This document shows positions 16,134-25,689 of a stretch of DNA of 64,000 nucleotides, piece after piece. The translations under genes and the position numbers were made by a program. A model generated the notes under the pieces. The model worked only from the letters and a program-made list of their open reading frames with translations. It made no database searches and was not told the origin of the DNA. Source of the DNA: Candidatus Azobacteroides sp. (lineage in GTDB: Bacteria > Bacteroidota > Bacteroidia > Bacteroidales > Azobacteroidaceae); the NCBI GenBank assembly GCA_009778655.1, contig WRFZ01000178.1, positions 1-64,000 on the forward strand, given 5' to 3'. The stretch's first letter is position 1; the number at the start of each line of letters is the position of its first letter.

Positions 16134-18158
16134 TTACATCGCACTATTTCGTACAGCTTCCAACAACGGCTCTACCGAGAGCGGTTTGCCGGTTGCTTGA
16201 ATCATCCATTGATTAGGGGTTAATTTTCCCAAGCGGAAAATACGATCAATTTCTTTGGCGAAATCTTTTCCCGTCAAGTATTGTTCCAACTGAAATTCAA
16301 TGATTTGACCGAATGAATAGGCCGACAAATACAAAGGATAGCTGATCATGTGCGAATAAACGGCTAAAATCGGCTCGTCTTTTATGCCGAAAACCGGAGC
16401 GTAGTACTCGTTCCATATTTCTTTCGCTAAACGGATAACCGCTTCCTTCAATTCTTCGGGAGTAGCGTTCGGGTTAGCATACAACCATTTCCAAACATTG
16501 ATGTCAAGTAAGGAAACTCCGGCTATTTCATACAATTGCCAAGCTTTATCGCAAACATCCATAGCCTCTTTTTTCGGATCATTGTCTTTAATTCCCAGCA
16601 AATCCAAATCCCGTTTTTGGAAAACAAAAGCCAAAGCTTCGGTGAAAGCGGTATTCGGTACGCCGCTCATCAAGTAATAATCCACATCGTAAAGCGAAAG
16701 CGTTTGCTCCACATTATGCCCAAATTCATGAATGGCAATGTTATACCCTTTATAATCCATTCCTCCCGGAGGGATACGGGTTCGCAAATGCGAGTGTTGT
16801 CCTTTCATAGAAGCGCCCCAAGCGTGTCCGGATCCGCGAGCCGCGTCAACGTTTATTTTATCGGCCAAATAATTCGCGCGTTCGGAAGTAAATCCCAATT
16901 TCATCAAAATAGTCGGCAGCTGTTTCTTCAACGCATCGGCATTCGGATAGAGTTTTCGGGTTTGTTCACTTAACTTATCTTCATTCAGATTGCTTCGGGC
17001 CTTGAATCCGTCGTACCAAATATCGAAAGCCTCCATATTTCGTCCCAAACGTTGAGTAATCAAACGAGCAATGGTTTGAATTTCAGGCGCGGAGAGGTAG
17101 GATTTGAATAAAGCTTCCGCATCGTCAACGGAAATTTCCATATCTTCCGAAAAACTGCGGTCAATGAAAGTATTGCCGGCATACGGATCAATCGCTCGCA
17201 CGGCTTTGAAGTTATTCAAAAATTTTTCGTAACGAACCGTGTTTTCCGCCTTTCCGGCAACGGGTTTCCCTGCTTGGAAAATGCTATCGGTGAACGGATT
17301 CCAATCGTAATCGCCCGAATTGATTACTTCTTTCGGAATTTCCTGCGAGATAATCCGTTTCATCACTTCATAGATCGTCCGTTGTTTTTGAAGTCCTTCA
17401 TTTCCTTTATTGTAATCGGCTTTAATCTCGTCGCGCAAATTCCAGTGCGACAATAGAACCATATCTTCCGGAAAGATTTTCTCTCCTTTCTCGTTAAGTA
17501 AATGACCGGCATAAATATTGTATTTGGAAATATACACATCGGCATCGTTTATGGTTTGACTGTAAGCTTGTTGAAGATTAGCCGGAATACGCTTCGTAAA
17601 CAGATCGCCCAGCCGGGCATACGCCCAAGCCAATCGGTCGTTTCCCAACGATTCTTTTTCTTCCAACGACATTTGAGGAAAATTGAGAGCAATGGTAAAT
17701 GCTAATTTATTGGCATAAAAGTCGTCGGAGAAATGCGCATTGGGATTGTAGGCGGAGAAAACTTCATCAATGGCAGACAAAGGCCCCGTCGCTTCCTGTA
17801 CGTTCCGTTGCAAACGGAGCGTCATTTCATTGAAGTTTCCGAAAATAGCTTCCAAATAATCGCTGATTTTCAAGAATGTCTGTTTCTTTTCTTCCGGATC
17901 GGCAATGAAATTATCCCCGCAAAAGCGGCTGAAATCTTCTTCCGATCCGTCTTGCGATTCCCATAGTTTGGCAACCTGACGAACTCCTTTTTCAATTAAA
18001 GCCTTATCTGCATTCGCATTTTCGGAAGTAAGCGTAGCGATTGTTTTATCAACGACTTGCGCAGAAATAAAACCGGCGCTTTTTTCCGCGTTGTTTGTTT
18101 TTGTCGTACATCCGATCATAAAAAAAAGAAGAGCAAAAATTAAAATTTTGCTCTTCAT
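16134..18158 (-). CDS. HEXXH zinc metallopeptidase lipoprotein
   Basis: I chose the ATG at 18158 rather than the upstream in-frame one at 18206. It begins the signal sequence MKSKILIFALLFFMIGC, with a lipobox Cys, and leaves 10 bp after the alanine dehydrogenase stop. The product has 674 residues. HEFGH near residue 474 supplies two zinc-ligand His and the catalytic Glu. The Glu of AFTEALAF, about 32 residues later, is a likely third ligand, as in gluzincins. It is probably a periplasmic or outer-membrane peptidase. The motif is HEXXH, not the HEXXGH of dipeptidyl peptidase III. The overall helical character recalls M2/M3-type peptidases, but the exact family is uncertain. Confidence 0.8.
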   Translation of the reverse strand: MKSKILIFALLFFMIGCTTKTNNAEKSAGFISAQVVDKTIATLTSENANADKALIEKGVRQVAKLWESQDGSEEDFSRFCGDNFIADPEEKKQTFLKISDYLEAIFGNFNEMTLRLQRNVQEATGPLSAIDEVFSAYNPNAHFSDDFYANKLAFTIALNFPQMSLEEKESLGNDRLAWAYARLGDLFTKRIPANLQQAYSQTINDADVYISKYNIYAGHLLNEKGEKIFPEDMVLLSHWNLRDEIKADYNKGNEGLQKQRTIYEVMKRIISQEIPKEVINSGDYDWNPFTDSIFQAGKPVAGKAENTVRYEKFLNNFKAVRAIDPYAGNTFIDRSFSEDMEISVDDAEALFKSYLSAPEIQTIARLITQRLGRNMEAFDIWYDGFKARSNLNEDKLSEQTRKLYPNADALKKQLPTILMKLGFTSERANYLADKINVDAARGSGHAWGASMKGQHSHLRTRIPPGGMDYKGYNIAIHEFGHNVEQTLSLYDVDYYLMSGVPNTAFTEALAFVFQKRDLDLLGIKDNDPKKEAMDVCDKAWQLYEIAGVSLLDINVWKWLYANPNATPEELKEAVIRLAKEIWNEYYAPVFGIKDEPILAVYSHMISYPLYLSAYSFGQIIEFQLEQYLTGKDFAKEIDRIFRLGKLTPNQWMIQATGKPLSVEPLLEAVRNSAM

Positions 18159-18168
18159 CGGTATTTGT

Positions 18169-19266
18169 TCAGATTGCTTCATATTTAAGACCGAAAGTAT
18201 CCGCAACCGCTTTATACGCTATTTTTCCGTTCACGACGTTCAATCCGGCTTTTAAGTCGGGATGTTGAGCGCAAGCTTTTTCCCAACCGTTGTTTGCCAA
18301 AGCCAAAGCATAAGGAAGCGTGGCATTGGTAAGCGCCAAGGTGGAAGTCATCGGAACGGCTCCGGGAATATTGGCTACGCAATAATGAACCACGTCGTTC
18401 ACTTTATAAATCGGATCGGCATGGGTAGTCGCATGAGAAGATTCAAAACAGCCGCCCTGGTCAATGGCTACGTCCACCAAGACCGATCCGGGCTCGATTA
18501 ATTTCAACATATCGTTCGTAATCAAATAAGGCGTTTTGGCTCCGGGTATTAGTACGGCGCCAATCACCAAGTCCACGGAAGGCAACATCTTTTCGATGTT
18601 GTATCGGCTTGACATTACGGTATCAACATTCGCCGGCATAATTTCGCTCAAATAACGCAAGCGAGGCAAAGAAATATCCATAATGGTCACGTGAGCGCCC
18701 AAGCCGGCAGCCATGAAAGCGGCTTGCGTGCCGACAATACCGCCTCCCAGAATCAGAACACTTGCCGGTTTTACTCCCGGAACGCCTCCCAAAAGGATGC
18801 CTTTTCCGCCTTGCGGTTTTTCGAGGTATTTGGTACCTTCCTGTACCGACATTCTTCCGGCAACTTCCGACATCGGAATCAGCAAGGGAAGCGAATGATC
18901 TTTTTCTACGGTTTCGTAGGCAAGACAAACTGCATTCGTCTGAAGCATTGCATCGGTTAATTCCCGGTCGGCTGCAAGATGGAAATAAGTAAACACCAAT
19001 TGATTGGGACGAATCAAATTGTATTCGACGGGAATCGGTTCTTTTACTTTCATAATCATGTCTGCGGTAGCAAATACTTCTTTTGCTGTCGGCAGTATTT
19101 TCGCTCCGGCACGGATATAAGCTTCGTCGCCAAAACCGCTGTTTTTTCCGGCTTGCGTTTCAATATACACTGTATGCCCATGCTGCGTAAGCGTTTGAGC
19201 TCCTCCGGGCGTTAACGAAACCCGGTTTTCATTGTTTTTGATTTCTTTTGGAATACCTATTTTCAT
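18169..19266 (-). CDS. ald: Alanine dehydrogenase
   Basis: A 365-residue NAD-dependent enzyme interconverting L-alanine and pyruvate plus ammonia. The N-terminus MKIGIPKEIKNNENRVSLTPGG is diagnostic. Catalytic Lys is in MKVKEP and His in YFHLAADREL. The Rossmann motif is LILGGGIVGTQAA, and the conserved VDVAIDQGGCFE follows. Length fits the family. On the minus strand a TAACTTTG box (19296-19289) lies 23 bp upstream of the ATG. The metallopeptidase gene follows 10 bp later, so the two may share a transcript, linking peptide breakdown to alanine use. Confidence 0.97.
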   Translation of the reverse strand: MKIGIPKEIKNNENRVSLTPGGAQTLTQHGHTVYIETQAGKNSGFGDEAYIRAGAKILPTAKEVFATADMIMKVKEPIPVEYNLIRPNQLVFTYFHLAADRELTDAMLQTNAVCLAYETVEKDHSLPLLIPMSEVAGRMSVQEGTKYLEKPQGGKGILLGGVPGVKPASVLILGGGIVGTQAAFMAAGLGAHVTIMDISLPRLRYLSEIMPANVDTVMSSRYNIEKMLPSVDLVIGAVLIPGAKTPYLITNDMLKLIEPGSVLVDVAIDQGGCFESSHATTHADPIYKVNDVVHYCVANIPGAVPMTSTLALTNATLPYALALANNGWEKACAQHPDLKAGLNVVNGKIAYKAVADTFGLKYEAI

Positions 19267-19389
19267 AATTTTATTTTTTAAATATGCACAAAGTTACAAT
19301 ATTTTACCGAATGAAAATAGAAAAATGATAGAAAAATGACGATTATTTTTGAAATGGCATTTTATAATGAGAATAATAGGTTTAAAACC

Positions 19390-22300
19390 TCATTTTGCCC
19401 TGTCTTTTTTATATTCGTTCGGCGTTACGCCAAATTCTTCCTTGAAATATTTGCGGAAATATTTCGGTTCGTTGAATCCTACTTGATAGGCAATTTCGTT
19501 GACAAACAATTGGCTTTTTTCGAGTAAGTCGGCAGCGCGTTTCAAGCGAATGAAGCGAATCAATTGCGAAGGAGTTTTGTCGGTCAAGGCAAGCGTTTTC
19601 TTGTAGAAATAAACGCGGCTCATACCCATTTCTTTACACAGATCTTCAACCAAAAAATCCGGATTACTTATGTTTTTTTCTACGATGGATACCGCTTTCC
19701 GGACAAATTTTTCGTCCATCGAAACGACTTCCACATCGCTTGTCGCTATTTTGATTTTCTTTTTGAATTTATTTTGGAACGCCTTTTGTTTCTCGATAAT
19801 TTTGGCGATCTTCAATTTCAACATATCTATGTTGAAAGGTTTGGAAATATAATCGTCGGCTCCGGCTTCGATGCCCGAATATTTGCTTTCTTCCGACGAT
19901 TTGACTGTGAGCAGGATAATCGGAATATGCGATATGCGTATGTCTTCTTTTACTTTGCGGCAAAATTCATATCCGTCCATTCGGGGCATCATCACGTCGC
20001 AAATGATTATATCCGGCAGAAGGTTGAGTACGGAACGGTAACCTTCTTCTCCGTCGTTCACTGTAATAACTTGGTAATCGTTAATAAATAAATCAGTTAT
20101 GAATTTACAAAAATCTTCGTTATCATCTATTGCCAGAAGCAACGGCAAATGAGAAGGATGCGTCTGTTTTAAATCCTCTTTTTTTTGTGGGGAAGACGTC
20201 TGATCTGCCGGATAAATGATTTCTTGATTTTTCAATTTCTTAACGACAGAGTTTTGTACGGGTATCAAGATTGTGAATACCGATCCTTTTCCCACAGCGC
20301 TTTCCAGCAAAACTTCACCTCTGTGCAGTTTTACGTATTCGCTGACTAAATGTAATCCGACGCCGATGCCGGCCCGGATATTTTTATCTGTCTGTTCGAT
20401 ACTGAAAAAACGGTCGAATATTTTATCATGATATTCCGCTTCGATTCCGATGCCGGTATCCGATACTTTCAAGCGCATTTGTTTCAACGGTTGCGTATCT
20501 TGCATTTGTTCGGAAATATCAACGCTTACGTCAATATGCCCTTCTTCGGTATATTTGAAAGCATTAGAAATCAGATTGGTAATTATCTTGTGCATTTTCT
20601 CTTTGTCGAACTCCATTTGTAATTCCTGTAAATCAGTGGTGAAAGTCAGTTTTATGGATTTTTCGGCGGCTAACGAAGAAAACGACAAACAGATGTCTTT
20701 CACAAATTCGATGATATCGCCTCGCGAGCGGTTCAATGTCATTTTATTCAAGTCAAATTTTCTGAAATCCAATATTTCACTTACCATGTCATACAAGCTG
20801 TGCGCATTTTTATACATAATATCTAAGGTAGATTTATGTTCTTGGTAAACAGGCGATTTCATCAGCATTTCCAGTGGATTGATAATCAATGCTATCGGCG
20901 TTTTAAATTCGTGGCTTATGTTGGTGAAGAATTTAAACTTGAGTTCGTCAACTTCATGTATCTTATTGATTTCCATCATTTTTTGCACTTGTTCGTATTT
21001 TTCTTCCTGTTGATTCAATTTAAATTTTAAGAACAACCATATCAATGAAATCAGCAGGATACAATAAATGATATACGCCCATAGCGACAACCAAAAGGGA
21101 GGATTTACCGTTATTTTAAGCGTTGCGGGAACGGCGCTCCAAATAGTATCGTTGTTGTTGCTTGCATAAACGACAAGGTTATACGTTCCGGGATTCAGAT
21201 TGGAATAAGAAGCCGCGCCTGTTCTATCGGTGATTTCCGTCCATTGTTTATCTAATCCTTCAAGCATGTATTTGTACCGGTTTTTTTCCGGGTGAATGAA
21301 GTTGAGCGCCGAAAACTGTACGACAAAATTTGTTTCTCCGTGTTTTAATATGATTTCATTCAAATCAACAATGGATTTATTGAGAACGACACGTCCGTTG
21401 TATTGACGATTCGGCTGTATAGTCTGACCGGCTATTAACAGGTCGGTAAACCGGACTTGAAGATTGAGTTTGTCAAAAGTAATTTCTTTCGGATTAAAAG
21501 CTACATATCCTCTTGTGGTTCCTACATAAATGATATTGTTATTATCTTTAAAGATAGCGTTGGTATTACACACCGAGCCGGGTAAACCGTCGGTTGTATC
21601 AAAACAGGTCAGAGAATATTCCGGTTTTTGCCTCGTATATTGACAACAGATGCGGACTAAACCGTTGCGGGTTCCGGCCCAAATATTTCCTTCGTTGTCT
21701 TCAATTAATGATACCGCTTCGTCTCCCGGCAAGCCGTTGCCGCTTGTGATGTATGAAAATTGTTTGGTAACGGGATTGTAAATATTGATTCCTTTATCGG
21801 TAGCTATCCACAGCCATCCTCTTGAATCGGTCAGCGGATAGGGAGTTATTGCCGTAGTGAGCGAATCCAAGAAACTTGTTTCCGAGAAATAGGGTAAAAT
21901 TGTTTTACTGTTTCGGTTGATGACATACACGCCTTTGTCGGAACCGAAATAAATGTTTTTATGAATATCCATGGTAGCGGACAGAATATAGTTCGACAGC
22001 AACGGACTGTTTTCCGTATTGTAGTGCGTAAATTGATTCCGCTCCGGATTCAGACAATCGAGTCCTCCACCCAACGTGGCAATCCACAATCGGTTATCTT
22101 CGTCTTCAATAATATCGTAAACGCTTTTATCGGCTAACGAATTGGCATTGTTTTCATCCCTCTGATAATGTGTAAACCGCTTTCCGTCGAAAGCGTTCAT
22201 CCCTCCGAGAAAAGTACCTACCCAAAGTATCCGTTCCCGATCTTCGAAAATAGCGGTAACAATGTCGGACGATAGGCTTTGCGGATTATTCGGGTCATTG

Positions 22301-23490
22301 CGAAACCGTTGTATATCCCCGTTTTTCGGATTATATTTTATTAAACCTTCCCCGTCGGTTCCTATCCACAGATTGCCGCTTTTGTCCATGCACAGCCGGT
22401 TGCAGTCGAAAATTTCGGCATTACGATTAAACAAGTAAAACAGTGGAGGTTTTTTAAATTTAAATAGATTGGGATGATAATATGAAATTCCGTTTTTGTA
22501 AGTTCCTATCCACACCGAACCGTTGTCTTCACACAACATACTGGTAATGGAATTTTGACTGACGGAATTTGGGTTATATACGTTATTTTCAATCGCTTCA
22601 ATTGTGTTTTGTTTTTTGTCGAAGATATTTATTCCGCCGTGGTCAATGCCGATCCAAATCCGGCCGGCGTTATCTTGTCCCATACACCTTACAAAGTTAT
22701 TTGAAAGCGCCGGTTTGGTGTCCGTGTTCATCAATGTCCACCGGTTTTGTTTCTTGTCGAGATAAGCTACGCCTTTATCGTCAATGCCCGGATATATCCA
22801 TATTTGTTTATCGGAATCAATAAATATTGACTTTTGAACAGTGGCATTTTCCTTGAAGAAAGTATTTCGGAAATCCACCGAGCCGGTTTCGGTATTGACG
22901 CGTTCCAATATTCCGTTTCGATGCAGTACCCAGAAAAAATTTTCCTGCGCTTTTATCTTGATAATATCAGACAGATCAAGGCCGTTATTGCTTTCCGATT
23001 GTTCATAACGGGAAATATTTCCGGATTGTGCTTCCCGTTTATAAACCCCTTGTTTACGAATGGCAATAAAAATATTTTTGTCCTTATCTATCTCGATTAC
23101 ATTGGGAGACGGCGGCAATCCCATTGCAATCAGAACGGAATCCACGTTATTTATAAACCGTTCATTTTTCCAATCATACAATAGGTAGGTATCGCTTTGT
23201 ATCCATAAATTACCGTTTATATCTTCTTGAATACCCGTAAACCTATCGTACAAAGGAGTTTGCGAGTCGTTCTTGTCGTGTTTGTAGATTTTGAAATTGG
23301 CGCCGTCGTAACGGTTTAATCCCATGTTGGTGCCTATCCAAAGAAATCCGCGACTGTCTTTGAAGATACATTCGATTTGATTGCTTGATAATCCGTCGGT
23401 ATTGTCCAATCGCGTAAATTCGTATGGTTGGGCGCAAATGGAAGCGGTTATGAAACAAAAAATGAAAAACAGAATGATTTGATTTCTCAT
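19390..23490 (-). CDS. Hybrid two-component system regulator (HTCS)
   Basis: A 1366-residue one-protein sensor-regulator. In order: signal peptide (1-20); two seven-bladed propellers built from repeats such as DSRGFLWIGTNMGLNRYD (about 25-700); a Y_Y_Y domain; a membrane helix (about 795-820); a histidine kinase domain with His near 855 in FFTNISHEFKTP, plus HATPase motifs (NLISNAFKYT, GIGVGLHLV); a receiver domain with phospho-acceptor Asp near 1164 in IIICDVMMP; and an AraC-type HTH (about 1265-1365). Such proteins bind oligosaccharides in the periplasm and switch on the linked utilisation operon, here the GH31-SusCD operon just upstream. It has its own canonical promoter. Confidence 0.97.
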   Translation of the reverse strand: MRNQIILFFIFCFITASICAQPYEFTRLDNTDGLSSNQIECIFKDSRGFLWIGTNMGLNRYDGANFKIYKHDKNDSQTPLYDRFTGIQEDINGNLWIQSDTYLLYDWKNERFINNVDSVLIAMGLPPSPNVIEIDKDKNIFIAIRKQGVYKREAQSGNISRYEQSESNNGLDLSDIIKIKAQENFFWVLHRNGILERVNTETGSVDFRNTFFKENATVQKSIFIDSDKQIWIYPGIDDKGVAYLDKKQNRWTLMNTDTKPALSNNFVRCMGQDNAGRIWIGIDHGGINIFDKKQNTIEAIENNVYNPNSVSQNSITSMLCEDNGSVWIGTYKNGISYYHPNLFKFKKPPLFYLFNRNAEIFDCNRLCMDKSGNLWIGTDGEGLIKYNPKNGDIQRFRNDPNNPQSLSSDIVTAIFEDRERILWVGTFLGGMNAFDGKRFTHYQRDENNANSLADKSVYDIIEDEDNRLWIATLGGGLDCLNPERNQFTHYNTENSPLLSNYILSATMDIHKNIYFGSDKGVYVINRNSKTILPYFSETSFLDSLTTAITPYPLTDSRGWLWIATDKGINIYNPVTKQFSYITSGNGLPGDEAVSLIEDNEGNIWAGTRNGLVRICCQYTRQKPEYSLTCFDTTDGLPGSVCNTNAIFKDNNNIIYVGTTRGYVAFNPKEITFDKLNLQVRFTDLLIAGQTIQPNRQYNGRVVLNKSIVDLNEIILKHGETNFVVQFSALNFIHPEKNRYKYMLEGLDKQWTEITDRTGAASYSNLNPGTYNLVVYASNNNDTIWSAVPATLKITVNPPFWLSLWAYIIYCILLISLIWLFLKFKLNQQEEKYEQVQKMMEINKIHEVDELKFKFFTNISHEFKTPIALIINPLEMLMKSPVYQEHKSTLDIMYKNAHSLYDMVSEILDFRKFDLNKMTLNRSRGDIIEFVKDICLSFSSLAAEKSIKLTFTTDLQELQMEFDKEKMHKIITNLISNAFKYTEEGHIDVSVDISEQMQDTQPLKQMRLKVSDTGIGIEAEYHDKIFDRFFSIEQTDKNIRAGIGVGLHLVSEYVKLHRGEVLLESAVGKGSVFTILIPVQNSVVKKLKNQEIIYPADQTSSPQKKEDLKQTHPSHLPLLLAIDDNEDFCKFITDLFINDYQVITVNDGEEGYRSVLNLLPDIIICDVMMPRMDGYEFCRKVKEDIRISHIPIILLTVKSSEESKYSGIEAGADDYISKPFNIDMLKLKIAKIIEKQKAFQNKFKKKIKIATSDVEVVSMDEKFVRKAVSIVEKNISNPDFLVEDLCKEMGMSRVYFYKKTLALTDKTPSQLIRFIRLKRAADLLEKSQLFVNEIAYQVGFNEPKYFRKYFKEEFGVTPNEYKKDRAK

Positions 23491-23510
23491 AATCAGCTGT
23501 GTTTAATCTA

Positions 23511-23541
23511 CAAAGATAATCTTTTTTATTTTTACGTCAAA
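23511..23541 (-). promoter_or_regulatory. Promoter of the HTCS gene
   Basis: On the minus strand: TTTG (23541-23538), a 19-bp spacer and TATCTTTG (23518-23511). This is an exact consensus. The start near 23507 leaves about 16 nt before the ATG. Confidence 0.75.
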
Positions 23542-23600
23542 AACAGAATGTTTTCATACTTTCCCGTTGATTCGTTGTCCCGGTTTTCACGGACAAAACA

Positions 23601-23660
23601 GGCGCCTCGCTCTCCCCCCTCCGGTTTTATTGGCAGGAATGGATAGCGGAGCGCCTTTTT
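23601..23660. terminator. Imperfect hairpin between the SusCD operon and the HTCS gene
   Basis: GGCGCCTCGCT (23601-23611) pairs with AGCGGAGCGCC (23645-23655), apart from a 2-nt mismatch, across a 33-nt loop. It lies just after the end of the operon. The T-run is on the plus strand, so a role as terminator for the minus-strand operon is uncertain. Confidence 0.35.
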
Positions 23661-23712
23661 GCTTTATCATTGCCGTTTTCGTCCAATCGCCCGGCGTGAC
23701 GTCAATTATTCA

Positions 23713-25659
23713 TCATGGCGCTAATACATAATGAAATATAGTTACTTCATCGTTAGAATCGCCCGCAGCCGTAGATTGGGAGAATCGTCCCAACCAGAAA
23801 CCTTGCGTATCAATGTTCGACAGATTGTTGCCGCCATGCGAAACGAAATACCAGTCATTGATATTTCCCGTGGACGATTTGTCATTGACCGTACCCAGCC
23901 ACGAGGCGACTGTTCCCGCATAATCAACTAACGGAATACTGAAATTTAATATGCCGTTATCGGGATCTATAGTCACGTCTCCGGATGCCGTATAATTAAC
24001 GCCTTCTTTTATCTGGGTCAGCGTAACTTTCAACTTGTCGCCGTTTGCTTCAAATTTGAGACTTGCGCTTTCGGCTACCGCTCTTACATCGGCGTCCCAT
24101 ACCCAACCGTTGGAAGTGAAGTCGTTTCCAAACGTGGATGCGGTTGTCCACCCGCCGCTGAAATCGGGAGGGCCTCCTACCCAGTCCACGAACCAATTCA
24201 CGTCGGGTTTAAATGTTTTTCCTGCAAAAGCGTTTACCCATGCCTTTTTCGTATCGGTAGTCGAACCGCCGGAACTCAGAATAAAGTGATAAACCATGTA
24301 CTCGTCTTTTTCCGTAGAGCGTTGTCCCAACCACATATCTGTGATAGAACCCATTACGTCGGCTGCCGTTTTCACGATGCGAAGTTTGTTTTGAGCGGTA
24401 GTACTTAATCTCATTGTACTTATCCATCCGAAATCGCTTTGGCTGATAACTGCGTCTAAGGCTTGTCCGAAATCAATATCATTGTTCGCGTCAATTGTGT
24501 ATGCGCCTTCTATATCGTCATTGTCATAAGACGAGAAAACGAATTTGCCGCCCGAAGCCGATGTAGAGGTAAATGTAAACTTAGTAGCTGCAATCATGTC
24601 GGCGTCATAAGCTGCCCAACCTGTGGATAAATAATCGTCTTTACCGGTAAAACCATTCATCAAGTCTCCGGTTAAGGTCGCCCAATCGTAGGGCGATTCA
24701 AGCGAAAGCGTCCAAGTTTTAGTGGTCGTTGTCGTCAATATTTCATTGCCGTTTCCGCCGATGTCGGGAACCGGGTCGGGTTCATTTGTCGGCACGTAAT
24801 TGTCGGCGTATTCTTTTGAAACATAATTCCAAACCATCCACCATTCAGCTTGGCCCGAAACCAATTCGCGTAAAACGGCAACCCGCAATTGGTTTTCGGT
24901 AAGCGTAAGAATCTTCAAACCTTTGCCCCAATTGGTTGTTTGATAATCCCAGCTTTGCGGGTGCATAATATTTGCGTCGGTAAACGTAATGGTATGGTCA
25001 TCCGTATTCAGCATAAAAGTTCCCGATTCGTCTTCTTCTCCCGTAGAAAAAGTATTGTGTACATTTACGTAAGCTCCGCCGTTGAGAGAGAAAGTCATCG
25101 TACTTCCCCAAATTTGGTCGTCGCCGGTATATCCTTTGCCCGGATTCCAGTTTGTTGTGAAATTGTTGTATTCGACAACGGTTGCCGGGTCGGCATAATC
25201 CATTTCATCGGAGGCTAAACCGTATTCTCCGTTATCATATATCCATGTTTTCGAATTTCCTACGCCGCCTGTCAAATTGGTCCACATTTCATCATTGACA
25301 AAATCGGCATAAAAATTGTCTATCGAAAATGTTACCGGGTTGCCGTAAACGGCTCCGCCGCGCGTTTCCACGCCGAATTGTACGACATAAGTCCCGGCGA
25401 AAGGCATTTTCAAAGTAACTTTCTGTTCTTGGCTGCGTCCTTGCGGGTGATTCCACAACGGCGTATATTGATTGCCCAACAGGCTTGTCAAGTAAACAAT
25501 ATTCGGATTGGAGGCGTCGTGTTCTATTTTAAACGCGATACCTTCTACAAGGTCGCTCTGTTTTATATCTTTTATGCCAAGCGTGTAGTCTTCGGGCGAG
25601 CAAGCGGAGAAAAACAGCGCAATGCTTGCTATTATTGTATATATGCAATTGATTTTCAT
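23713..25659 (-). CDS. Surface glycan-binding lipoprotein (SusE/F position)
   Basis: A 648-residue lipoprotein with lipobox Phe-Ser-Ala-Cys, last gene of the GH31-susC-susD operon (30 bp after susD). After an Ig-like N-terminal domain (about 20-125) it appears to carry three related modules, at about 137-280, 313-458 and 481-646. Each opens with a Lys-Thr-[Trp/Phe] strand and closes with an aromatic run (EWWMVWNYV; MWLGQRS...MVYHF; FWLGRFS...IFHYV). Many exposed Trp and Tyr fit a glycan-binding platform at the cell surface. It lies where SusE/SusF-like proteins are found, but I see no firm family match, so the name rests on position and composition. Confidence 0.78.
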   Translation of the reverse strand: MKINCIYTIIASIALFFSACSPEDYTLGIKDIKQSDLVEGIAFKIEHDASNPNIVYLTSLLGNQYTPLWNHPQGRSQEQKVTLKMPFAGTYVVQFGVETRGGAVYGNPVTFSIDNFYADFVNDEMWTNLTGGVGNSKTWIYDNGEYGLASDEMDYADPATVVEYNNFTTNWNPGKGYTGDDQIWGSTMTFSLNGGAYVNVHNTFSTGEEDESGTFMLNTDDHTITFTDANIMHPQSWDYQTTNWGKGLKILTLTENQLRVAVLRELVSGQAEWWMVWNYVSKEYADNYVPTNEPDPVPDIGGNGNEILTTTTTKTWTLSLESPYDWATLTGDLMNGFTGKDDYLSTGWAAYDADMIAATKFTFTSTSASGGKFVFSSYDNDDIEGAYTIDANNDIDFGQALDAVISQSDFGWISTMRLSTTAQNKLRIVKTAADVMGSITDMWLGQRSTEKDEYMVYHFILSSGGSTTDTKKAWVNAFAGKTFKPDVNWFVDWVGGPPDFSGGWTTASTFGNDFTSNGWVWDADVRAVAESASLKFEANGDKLKVTLTQIKEGVNYTASGDVTIDPDNGILNFSIPLVDYAGTVASWLGTVNDKSSTGNINDWYFVSHGGNNLSNIDTQGFWLGRFSQSTAAGDSNDEVTIFHYVLAP

Positions 25660-25689
25660 ATATTTATTGATTTTAATGATGATTAAATA

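Noticed and set aside
16134-18206. Dipeptidyl peptidase III (M49)
   Set aside because: M49 needs HEXXGH; the sequence has HEFGH, a plain HEXXH.
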